Shown: positions 35,389 to 45,889 of the stretch, in pieces
Layout of the letters: each line of letters opens with the position of its first letter
Numbering within the stretch: the stretch's first letter is position 1
NCBI GenBank assembly: GCA_020744425.1
Contig: JAGMUV010000005.1
Span: forward strand, 3,038,001-3,102,000
Direction: 5' to 3'
Source: Dactylonectria macrodidyma
Taxonomy: Eukaryota; Ascomycota; Sordariomycetes; Hypocreales; Nectriaceae
DNA length: 64,000 bases
Program-made: the position numbers and the translations under genes
Notes under the pieces: model-generated
Seen by the model: only the letters and a program-made list of their open reading frames with translations
Told to the model about the DNA's origin: nothing
Database searches by the model: none

Positions 35389-35701
35389 ATGTCTGAAGAT
35401 AATGATGCCTCTTCCACGGCGGTAAACACTGGTAGTGATACCTGCGAGTGAGACCCGCCTAGCCTCCTACGGATTCAGGGATGTAAACTAATGAATTACA
35501 AGATGCTGCAAGCCTCATACTTCCTCCGATTCCTCCGCTCTACTGGCGGAACGTCTGGCCTCATTTTCCCAAGATGGCGATCTCAACTTTGTGTGTGGTC
35601 TCTGCAACATTGCCGTGTCCGCGTGGGTATACAAGCCCGAGACCAAACCCTCTTCCAGCGACGCCAAGGGCTCTCGGAATGATCCGCAACCCAAATCTTG
35701 A
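35389..35701 (+). CDS. Small two-exon protein, CECC type (copy 2)
   Basis: join(35389..35447, 35503..35701), 85 residues. Exon 1 (59 nt) starts MSEDNDASSTAVNTGSDTC, and the phase-2 intron (GTGAGA donor, ACTAAT branch point, ACAAG acceptor) splits the Glu of CECC exactly as in the 32.7-kb gene. Exon 2 continues KPHTSSDSSALLAERL. It has a second Cys pair, FVCGLCNIAV, and a polar Ser/Lys tail ending NDPQPKS. CxCC plus CxxC could bind zinc, but no known ribbon is recognised. No signal peptide or membrane span, so probably intracellular. An overlapping 32-codon upstream frame suggests translational control. Copy 1 lacks the second Cys pair. Confidence 0.5.
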
Positions 35702-38700
35702 CCAGTGACGTTGAGCTCCATCACTAGGGCTACTCCAGCTGGTTGTAAGGGATGTGGTACTCGAGGCACCGTGAGGGATGCTTCTGGCAATCATTGGGAG
35801 GGATAGGATGGGTTCGGGAAGTGTAAGGGGGTCCCCGGTGTAGCTGCAATTGGCGTTTTCGGCGAAAAGACATCATCATTGTCGGTGAACGGACTAGATT
35901 TGAGACGGAAAGTGTAGGAATGAACCAAAAAACGGGCGAGGCGCCTCAGAGCAGCAAAAAGATGCGAGGAATGCATTGGCTACCTAGACAATATGAAGAC
36001 AATTAAGCAATTCCAAGATGAATCGTCCCTCCCGCAACAACCCCTTGAAAGCATATTCAGCTCCTCAATCTCCGTAACCAGTATATTTTCGACAAAATGC
36101 CAATGTTTCCGCGCTCTTTTGAGACCTGTCTGATACACGGCCAGACCGGATTTGGAACAGGCTTTGATGCTGCCCTTGGGCAGTGGTAACCCCTAGCGTT
36201 ACAGTGCAGGTGAACCAACATCAGGGAGCTACATTGCCACTTCTAGTGCTGTTGCCTCCCTTAGCACACATCAGATGATTCCCAGAGACAAGGGTTCGAC
36301 GCCTAGTGACTATGGGGCTTATCTTTTATTCGAGCAGACATGCTTCAAGTCGTGGCTGGTGTTGCGTTGGCGGATGTGGCCTTGCAGCCGAATTGCGACT
36401 TGAACAATCAGCCCCAAAACTGCCAGCAGTAGGCCTCCGCGTTTGTCCCCTTAGGGCATCTCCTGCAGTGTTTACACCTACAAGGTCAATATGCCGGCCA
36501 CCCGCAACGCTTGGCTACGTGGTGATACTCCTGGGCAGCAAGCCTCTTCTGTTGATTTTTTTTGTTGACGATATGAATGACTACTCCTTTCCATTGCATA
36601 CCTAACCCTGGACAATGCGTCTCAACCAATGCAAGAAGCTGGATGCCAAGTGGTCTACAACCAACATAAGATAGGACCGTGCACGTGCACGTTGACCTGG
36701 CCACGGGGTGGAAAGTGGTTGAGATGCCTATATGCAGAGAAGAAATTAAGAAAAAATATCAGGTGAAACACCTATGTCTTGGAGCTGATAATAGTATCCA
36801 CAGGGGAAATTGGTTATTACACTTCCCGTACACTAGAGTACCTCCGAGACAAGACGCCAACGCACGGCTTGACCGCTTGGAGTTTTGGAAGGCGCAGCTC
36901 CAAGGCCACGGTACTGGTGAATGCATTTTAACGGCGTCTCCACAACCTGCCTGCACGATATCATTATGGGGTCTGCATCGCTGCCAACCTGCATGGCCGA
37001 TTGCAAACCCCATTTTCCCTAAGTGCATTCGATATGCTAAACGTGTAGTGGGCTTCTGTGTCGTAGGCATGACCCTTGGGGCAGGATTAACTTGTTTCCT
37101 ATGTATTTGCCCAAGGGATAGATAAACTGGAAACGTTGGGTTGCTCGAGAGGTGTCAGTTGCTAGTGCTTTGCCACCGACATAATTGGTCTTGGTCCGAG
37201 TATCATGTGCCCGAATGAGTTGTTTGGTAGCAGAGAAAGGGAGGGGAAAGAGCTCCCTGTGTAACACGAAATCAAAAGCATGCAGGTGCCAATTGGGCGA
37301 CTCGGAGGAACTGTCCAGGAACCAAATCAAAACCGGCGCAAGCGGTGCGACGCAAACCGACTGGGAACTGGGAAGGCCCACTCTCTTGCAGTAGGTGAAG
37401 ATGGAGATTGGAGGTTTTGAGTGAGACACTGAATGAGCAGCCAACTTCCTCCTTCCCCGCCTCCCTGAAGACTAATAATTTCCGAGACAGAGTCTGCGAA
37501 TGAACGGGCTTCGGTGAAGAAATCCAAGACATTTACTATGGATCCTCGACTCAGGGCTGTTCGGAACCTGGCGGGAAATCAGATCAGTGACAGGGAAGGG
37601 CATGGGAGATGGCGGCAGGAGGTTGGACCGGAATGTTGACAATGGCACCAACATCAGAGTCGGTGAAATATGGAACCTTTCGGTGCCAAGCTTACAAGGC
37701 AGATGTCGACTTATTTTGCCTTGGAAGCACCAGTTAGATACCCTGCCTTGCCTGCTAGCAACTCGATAAAGTCTTGCCGACGGGCGGACAGTCGCGTGGC
37801 GCAGTTGCGGCACTGGCCGAGCCGGAGCCTACACGAGGTTGACTGAAGTGCACCGAGTTTCCAGGGCAGACGTCGTCATAATGCCTGATGTGGCCTGACA
37901 AGGTGTTGGCCGACAGAAGTGCATCGATCAGGCTGGCTACACTTTTGCTCGTTCAATCCCATTCTTACCTTACGCTCAAGGCAACAGCATGGGACCTCTC
38001 AGCCTGCCTACCTCATAATTCAAAGCTGGTACGCCTTGTCTTTAACCTACGTCCAGCTCAAAACGGATCCGGATGGAACATGATCGAAGCCGTCAGGTTA
38101 TGACCATAATGGAAAGGGCTGATAACCACGGTACCGGATGGCCTACTAATCACATCCAGGCCGCCCCCCAAAAAAGTTGCTCCCACCACCCCGCCCCCCT
38201 TTCCTCGACAGGCTTGCAAATGTAACCAGTCCTTCGCTGTGAATCCATCTAGTTATCAAACGAACCCTTGCTGTCGCTTTTGTTCTCGATCCGCGGAGAC
38301 TAGGCATGCACACACCTACACCATCGATTCTCCATCGACGGCGCCATCGAACAAAAGCGACTCCCGCACTCTCGGCTAGCCTGGGGCCCTCCCTTCTCGG
38401 CAATCTGCCAAATCTCATTGCGTTCTGACCGCTTCGTGGCCCCATGTTCCCCTGGCCAGGGCGCAGGCTCCGTTGACGATGGCGATCTCTCCCGCGCCTC
38501 CTCAAGACTCCTTACTTGCTTCTTCTAGCTTCTAGCCAGGCCTTTGTGGCTTGGAATCACACAAGGTACACTTCATGCGCCCTACCAACGACGCGATGAT
38601 TGTTAATGCGGATTGTGGTGCGATGATCGCCGCCGCCCAATGGCTCCCAGTCGTGTCCATCTTGGACCCTCCAGTACGCGAGGGCGCGTCGCCGACACCA

Positions 38701-38933
38701 TGGCCACACAGGCGCGATGCGATGACCTCGCGTCGGCGTCTCTATAAAAGGCCAGCTACAGCTTTGTTTTAGTCCTTTCTGGAATCCTCTTGATGATTGT
38801 TCCCTCATCATTCTATCCGCTTAGCCCGCGATCTTCCTACCCCCGTTCCATCGACACTGCCGATCCACCCTACTCGAGCCGGCCCGTCCGTGAGACGTCT
38901 ACAAGGCACAAAAGCTACGACAAGTTTCCCAAT
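35702..38933. other. Intergenic stretch, no supported gene
   Basis: No convincing gene. At about 36350-36440 a short frame reads like the end of a signal peptide and a Cys-containing mature start (VVAGVALADVALQPNC), then stops; it may be a decayed secreted-protein fragment. A TATAAAAG box at 38743-38750 belongs to the gene at 38934. Confidence 0.45.
38743..38750 (+). promoter_or_regulatory. TATA box of the 38.9-kb small gene
   Basis: TATAAAAG, 191 bp before the start codon, followed by CT-rich leader sequence. Confidence 0.5.
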
Positions 38934-39275
38934 ATGACATCATCTATGAGTGTTGAGGTTGGCAGCGTTGAGGCAGCGCCGTAAGTCCCCTTCGCCCCCT
39001 TCTTCCTCTACCTCTCTACGTTTCCCGCATGGCGGCTCGGTGGCCCTAGGGATCGGTCAGAATACTTTGCTAACTGCAACACGTCCAGGAAACAAAACAA
39101 CGAACGCGAAAAGTCGACCCTCTCTCTTCCTTTCACGCCGATGAATCGATTCCTGTTAGCCTCATCAGATGACCCGATCAACGCCCGGCGCCTGGCCGCC
39201 ACCATCATCCCAAAGGCTAGGGAACACAACACTTTACAGAAATCACACAAATTGCAACGAGTTGGTGCCGTCTAG
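38934..39275 (+). CDS. Small two-exon hypothetical protein
   Basis: join(38934..38980, 39089..39275), 77 residues. Exon 1 is 47 nt (MTSSMSVEVGSVEAA plus two bases), the same length and phase as exon 1 of the 12.2-kb gene. The 108-nt intron has a GTAAGT donor, a GCTAACTG branch point and a TCCAG acceptor. Exon 2 opens KQNNEREKSTLSLPF, then MNRFLLASSDDPINARRLAA, and ends HKLQRVGAV. It is basic and predicted helical in its second half. No signal peptide, membrane span or known family. The support is the TATA box, good splice signals and 62 uninterrupted codons in exon 2. Confidence 0.43.
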
Positions 39276-40992
39276 ATTCCGTAAATATGCAATTATTCTC
39301 CAAGGGTCCTTGGTCAAGCTTTCTGGAGTTGCCCTTCGGTTAGGGGACGTCAGGTCAGCTGCTTGAATCGAGCAATTCTGTGCAATGCATTCGAGGAGTT
39401 GCTTGTAACTGGCTTGGCATATGACCATGTCAACTGTTCCATGGCTCTACATGTTACATATCCCTCTCTTCTACTTCCTCTCGGTTTTACTCCTGTGGTC
39501 AGGATTGTTAGAAATTTCTTTCCTTCCCTTTCGGCTTCGTGATTGCTAGAGTCACACATCGGTAGCGTTAATACACTGTTCCTACTGTTTCCCGAAAACG
39601 GCGATGCCATCTCTGCGGTGTAGAAGTGCTCTCGGTGTATTGTTCATCAGCGAGTACGCTCATCAGCCGTATTGCTTGTTTAGCTATCTATTCCCGGGCT
39701 AAGAACGCGCCGTTGATGGTGTTTAGGGAGTAACCGTGTGCTTTCCGACTAGTGACCATTAGGATATCGACCAAGCTCACGCTTAATGCAAGCCCAAGAC
39801 GAACAGATCATAGCCCAACGTTCGAGACCATCACTAAAAGCCACTCGATAGTGATTTTGATATTTCAGTCAATACACGTCCCAGTTGGGTAGATGCGTAA
39901 TCGATAGGTGGTCAGGGTAGGGAGTGGATTCGACAACAGGGGGAGTGGAGCCGTGGTGCGGAACGGTGCCTATGAGTGTGTTGATACTCACCGAAAATGC
40001 CAGAACCATCAGTACTCGGTTGGATAGTTTACAGCTTAGCTAGGTAGGAAGGTGGCGGTACATATCCGATGTCTTGGAAAAGAAAAGAAAAGTAGATAAA
40101 GTGGAGGCCGGCCCGGCGCCGGGGAAAGCAGAAGACGGCTCGCGTCCGTCGTCTTCCGGACTCTATTGTACCCCCGAGTCCTCGACAAGAAAGAGCTACG
40201 AATGGGGTGTCTAGGTGTGTCGGGAGACTAACGACCGGGGCCCCGGTGGATGGCTCAGCGTTTGAACAGGCGCCACGATCCTTGGTCTTAACTCTTGCGG
40301 GGACACTAATCAAGTCTCGATGGCCAAGGAGATCTTTGAAGCGATCGTCCGAGCGGCTTGGTACCGTGCTCGACGCGGGATGACAAAGTGTGTGTCAACT
40401 CACACCCCCCCTTCTACGGCCGTCGAACCCTACCCATTCGGAATGAGGACATGGTACTACCAAAAGAAAGGTAAGAAAAAGAAAAAGAAATAGAAAAGAC
40501 CTTTCTACGAATACGCGGTCCAGGGGTATGGCTAATGGCCATGAGATATCGTCTCCCCTGTCCATTTAAGAATGCACCTCCACTCTCCCTGCTCTCCCTT
40601 CCGTGCCATCTCCCCACCTCTCCTCCTTTCTCTCATGCACCAATTTTTTTTTCTTTTGGCGTACTACCTGACTCCTGTGCCACCTTGTCTATGTACTGTT
40701 TTCTTGTGCTGCCACTCCTCCCTCTTCTTCGCCCTGCCGTACCATAATTGCTTCTTTCCTCACCTGAATGGTCTTCGGATTGGTAGGGATCGGGGCCCTG
40801 CAATGAAAGCCCCAGAGGCGCGGTGCGAAGTCTAATTCATGGCAGGATGTACTTTTTGTGATGTTTTGTATATATGTGCCGTCTTCTCTGGCTTCTGTCG
40901 TGATTATTGATCATCTAGCTTCCGTCCTGCAGAGGTTACCTTTCCATTACCGAACTACCCAGGCCCAATTTGCTTCAAGCACGAAGTACTTA
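39276..40992. other. Intergenic stretch, no supported gene
   Basis: No coding signal. A CT-rich segment at 40570-40740 resembles a leader or promoter tract, and TATATA at 40869-40874 precedes the gene at 40993. Confidence 0.5.
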
Positions 40993-41267
40993 ATGGCCCA
41001 TGACGAGGCCCCAAGTGTAGAGGGTGCTCGCAATCAGGCCTCTCGACCGTACGTTCATAACCCACTCTCTTACGCCTCGCTGCTTGTTTCGTCGGGCTTA
41101 CTAACAGAGACACAACAAGACTTTGCACTAGCAATACCCCTCAGAAGCGGAATGCAAAGACTGAAATGGCAAAGAACAGGATAAGCAAGGTCAAAGAGTT
41201 CTTAAAGAGACGAGATCTTCCTCCGAGCTATTGGCTTCGTCCACATCGATCCGCGGGCGTCAAGTAG
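40993..41267 (+). CDS. Small basic two-exon hypothetical protein
   Basis: join(40993..41048, 41120..41267), 67 residues. Exon 1 is 56 nt (MAHDEAPSVEGARNQASR plus two bases). The phase-2 intron of 71 nt has a GTACGT donor, a TACTAAC branch point and an ACAAG acceptor. Exon 2 reads LCTSNTPQKRNAKTE, then a strongly basic helix-like stretch KNRISKVKEFLKRRD, and ends HRSAGVK. It could bind nucleic acid by charge, but no domain is recognised. Alternatives: an in-frame ATG at 40861 would add 44 residues, though it sits beside the TATATA box at 40869; and the unspliced frame also stays open, ending at 41184. The start and the splicing are therefore both uncertain. Confidence 0.4.
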
Positions 41268-44200
41268 GCTGCATATTCCCGGCAGATCCAGCTCCGCACA
41301 GCAACCTCGAGGCTAGATGGAGATCGATCGCAGTGCATTGGAGGCATCCCACCGCAGAGTATTCCTCATCTGGCTGATGGGATCTTCTTTCGGCACCGGG
41401 ATGGAGGGGCCGGTGCATCCACAGCAACCTTGTGCCACAGCGGTGGGACCATCCATGATCCGGGGATGAAGTACTCGGGAGGGGCGTTAAAATACAGGTG
41501 GCTGCATTGAATCGCCTGATCAGATGGAGAGGGTGCTCTAATAATAATTCTCTGTTAAATTGGGAGGGCCAGGTGGCGTAGGTACGTGGGTAGGTAGATA
41601 CAGTAAGAACTTATCAAAGCGTGGAGCTGGCTCCCTCTCCTAGGCATACTTTTAACACACCCTCTAGTGCAATTGAAGCCGATTAGCAAATGAGACATCG
41701 TATGTTGAGCCCTGGTAGTGATTTATCCACTTTCAATGCGGCCTTCTCCACTGGGCCGTTACAATTGGGGCAATGGCCAACTTGACGACCATGGAACCCG
41801 GAGTTGGAATGTTGGCCAGACCATCGCCTCCTGGCCTGCGCAGCACAGCCCTACTAATGGCCACTTGGCCAGTGAGCCACAGCTCTCTCGCCTAGTGATG
41901 CGAATTTGTGGAACTCTTTTGTGACCTTTAAGAAATCTATTCAGTCAGCAGGTGTCTGTCATCTACTGTGTCGTCATTGCCCCTGACATCCTAAGGCTTT
42001 GCCGACCTGTCTCTCACCGACTCAGAGGCACAGAAAGTCGTCAACAACTCAGCCTTGGTTGGGAGATTCCCCGCCCCCTTTATCACTTTCACTCCCTTTG
42101 CGGATATCCATGCATGGGCGGTGAGGCAGCGGGTAGGCAACGAAGGGTTTGGGCCACCAGCGAGCGCTCCGTCCAGCCTCCCAATCCGCCCTGAAGGTCG
42201 GCTGAAATGAGAAGCGCGGGCGGGCGGAGGACGGGCTTTTTTCCTCCTTGCCTCAAACGGTTGCAATCAGTACGGTATGCGCTGAAAATTTCATTTTGAC
42301 CGTTGGTTGTCTTCCCACCCACACCTTTATTGAGAAGGCCGAAACTGACAGGGTCTGTGCCAGCCCGCATCGTAACACGAACAGATAATAACGCGCCGTG
42401 CATGCTGCTCCAGCGAAATTGGTAGTCGAGACGTGAAAGCAGGTGCACCAATTCCAAACCGGCTGAATTTGACAGCTACCTAGGTACCTAGTGATGTCCG
42501 CCCACCTAGTTGAATCCAAGTTGGGAAGCTCAGATCATGGAGCTATTTGACAAGCCCCAGCATCTCGGCTCCCCGAAGTAGCTTGTTCATCGTTTCCATT
42601 GCTTCTAAACCTCAGATACCTGGTGCGGTAGGTACTACCCGACGCACCTAATTCGGTGAGGCAGGTCCTGAAGATGGCCTGAGTCAGAGCCTGTTTTTTC
42701 AGCTCGGGGTCGCGGGCGGACCTCGTTGCCTTCATCTTGGCATGTTTGCCTTCACACGAACAACCGAAGCCGAAGCGCAGTCCCAGCGAGCAGTATTGGC
42801 GGAAAATGGAATAAAGTGTCAGGAATGCGTGCGCGGGGACGGGCGTATCGAGGAAGGCCGATACATCATCCACTTGTCTCCCCTGGTGCCCTAATTCTCG
42901 TCTCTTGCATCCCAACGAGCCAGGCTTTCTCGGTCATCCTTCACCAGCTTCGCCCAGGGAGTTAAAACCAGGCTCTTCAACTGCCGCTCACTGAAGAAAG
43001 CCGCTGCCGAGTCCACTTTGTGTCGCAAATGCTGGCGAGGTTGTGGCAGAGCTTAGCAGGCCTGTCTCAACCGTTTCCGGCCACCATCCCTTCGGCACTT
43101 TTCAGCGCTTGCTCCTCGCGCAGCACTTCCTCTCGACCCCCGAACAATGGAGTAGTACGCGAGTAAGTACCCCAAGCCATGTCTCACAAGCTGGTACCCT
43201 TTGCGCTCATCCTGTGCGGAAATTCTGAGAGTGTCGGGCGGCATCCAGCCTTCCCATGGGCATCGTTGCTGTTCCTGGGCATCACCTGTTGCTGGAGCTC
43301 TTCCGAATGTCAAGATGATCACTTTTCGGCTTTAATTTGTATCAGTGCACTCGCAGGACAGGTTTTAGAGTGACAGGGGCTAACAAGAGGGCTACACGGC
43401 ACCTAACGATGAGCCGCGACCTAGCAGCTTTGGCCAGCCCTCTAATGCAAACCATCGGAGAAGACACACGGCACACCCAGTGTCGAGCCTCTTCGTCCTC
43501 ACTTCGTCCTCCGTTGTCCTCAGATTCGAGACTTGAGGGCGATGGATCGTGGTGAGGTTGCTCGTCTTCCTCCTGGGTCAATCTGGCAGCCCTACGTGTC
43601 AGACAGTCGCGGCGGCAAGCCGGCAGGTACCTTCCCTCCCTGAGTGGACATGACTTGCCCAACAAACCACCTACCCAAGAATAACCCAGCCAGGCACGCT
43701 CTCTCTCTCTCCTCAGCCTGATTCTTCATCTTCCACCAACCACCCTCCCATCCTAACTCTTAGGGTCCTACCGCTGTGACACGATGCATCCTAGTGTCAT
43801 CTTGCCTCCCCCTTTCTCGCCCTATTCACACCCCTCTTTACTTCTCTCTTCTCTCCTCGACCGGGAGGCTTCTCAGTTGGTATATACCTAAGTACACATT
43901 ACGGCTTGGAAAATCAGCGCCTAACAGTCATGCCCGCCGGGGGGGAGGGGGGTGTCCTGATGTACCAGGCAAAAGAAAGCACATGTCCTCCGCCCCCTTC
44001 ACCCGGTGAGCACAGTCTTACCTCGCCCCGAGGGCTAGGTTTTGTCAAGAGTCATGTTCATGCAAGCCTCAATATACATCACATACCACTACCCATCTAG
44101 CTACATTGGGCGTGTCATCCAGTTTCTCGTTGTTGGCTCACTACGACCCGGCGTGGTTGGACAGGGGCCGCCAACTCGACGCGAACACTGACAAGGCTCT

Positions 44201-45349
44201 CTCCATGCAAAGCAGTTGACCTCTGCCCTCGAGTATCGTCCTCCCACCCAAGTCGCCCATGGAGAAATCAACACCATAATCATCATACACCGAGCCGCAA
44301 TTTCACCTCGATGTTTATTTCCATGGACTTCGCATGCTTTGATGCTTCCCGGTGACGAGGCGGGCTTCCATTTAGCCACTCCCATCTCAGTCTTGTACCT
44401 ACCTTATCATCAACCTCCATCACTACCGCACTTGCCCCCGTCTAGAAACATCTACTAATGGATTCTTTCATGCAGATAGACAAGCCGACCCCCTCCCCTC
44501 GCGATCGTTCCCGAGCAAGTAGTACTTCGACCCTGCCTACCTACGCGACTCCCCCCTCCCTTGTGTGGTCGACCCCATCAAGGTCTAGCTGGCTAGACAA
44601 CTGAAACCATGCCTCTTTCTCTCGTTCCTGTTGCTAGCTTTGCATCGATGAAAGTAGAAGCTCGTTGGTGTTTGCTGTGTTACAGTTCAGTCTGGTCTCC
44701 GGCCAGTTTCCTCAGCTTTAGCCATCCGTGCAAAGGCATCTGGCCGTTGACCTCCGCCGGTACCATCGAGCTGAGGGAACAGGCATCCAGCACCTCTTGA
44801 GCGCTCTTTACGCCGTTTGCCTCCGAGAAAGGATTTACCCTAGGCTTGACGCGAGCATTTTCAATCAGCTAAACAGCGCTGTACACCACATGAGGATGTC
44901 TGAGAATGCGGCGCGAACGGCGTGCAGCCTTCAAATGCGTTCTCTCTGCCTATATGATGCAGCAGTTAGACCTAAAGGCTTGGACTCCCTAATAATCTCA
45001 ATTCCGAACAAAATAACCGTGCCCAGCTTTGGTACCTACTGCAGTCAGCTGGTCCTCACAGCAGAACTCTGCATGGCAAGGGTCACCTCCATGAGCATAA
45101 GTCAGTCAGCTGGCATCGTCGGCGTCAAAGCCCATCTATCCATTTCCATGGGTCTCGCCACGGGTAGGGATGACTTGATGTCTTCTGGTTCGCGTTCATC
45201 AATTGACTCTGGTTCCTGAAACTTGTAAGAGCAAGACATATTCTAGCTAACACAGGACCTAGGGGCACTTTATCTTAAAAGCTAACAAGGAACCATAACG
45301 AGTACTTAATAGTCCAAGAGACAAGGTCCAAGAACATTGTCCCGAAATA
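41268..45349. other. Intergenic stretch, no supported gene
   Basis: Four kilobases with only weak frames. A 64-codon frame at 43179-43373 (MSHKLVPFALILCG..., hydrophobic) and a short frame at 43930 after TATATA lack supporting structure. CT-microsatellite sequence occurs near 43700. Confidence 0.45.
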
Positions 45350-45889
45350 CTAGCCTTTGAATATCTTTCTCGAATACTCATCTTCATCCCGGGTGCCTAG
45401 ACTTGATTTTGGCAAGTGTTTCATCACGACATCATCTGATACTCTATCAAAGGCCACGAATCGGTGCACAATTTTCCACCCTCCATCCCTCTTCTCGAAC
45501 TTCTCGATGTACCGAACCAAGAACGATGTCCATTTCTGCCGCCCGTCCGCAGTCTGTTCGATTGTCGTGGCAGTGCAATACGTCTCTGCATCCGCAGTAT
45601 TGCCGCCATCCCCCAGATTGACCAAGGACTGGCCGATATGATGATATGAGCATTGCAATGGTGGGTCCGAGCTTAGAGCGTCGTATAACTTGTCCGCAGG
45701 GCCGTTGTAGGAGCCATGGTTATCGATTGCGTCAGGGTGGAAGACGGATTGAACGACGTCTCGGATTCGACGATCCGATCCGCGGCAGAAGCGGGCAATG
45801 GCGGTCTGAATTTCTTCTTTGTCGACCAGTGCCTGAACGACAAGGGGTAAAGAGCTTGTTGTAAGCGAGGAGCTTATTATGTAGTTTAT
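45350..45889 (-). pseudogene. SnoaL-like (NTF2 fold) protein gene without a start codon
   Basis: 180 codons are open to TAG at 45350-45352. The sequence is typical of fungal SnoaL-like proteins of about 160-180 residues: ALVDKEEIQTAIARFCRGSD, then FHPDAIDNHGSYNGPAD, HHIGQSLVNLGD, ADAETYCTATT, FLVRYIEKFEKRDGGWKIVH. These are small cone-shaped proteins of the NTF2 superfamily, often cyclases, dehydratases or hydrolases near secondary-metabolite genes. The frame has no ATG anywhere. The residue where a start would be expected is ATA at 45889-45887, in the context CCTAACATAAAC, just after a leader-like stretch; a G-to-A change there explains it. No upstream exon with a usable donor is visible. 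Either a start-loss pseudogene or a sequence error. Confidence 0.58.

Noticed and set aside
43179..43373. 64-codon hydrophobic frame (MSHKLVPFALILCG)
   Set aside because: Could be a small membrane peptide, but no promoter, intron or family support.
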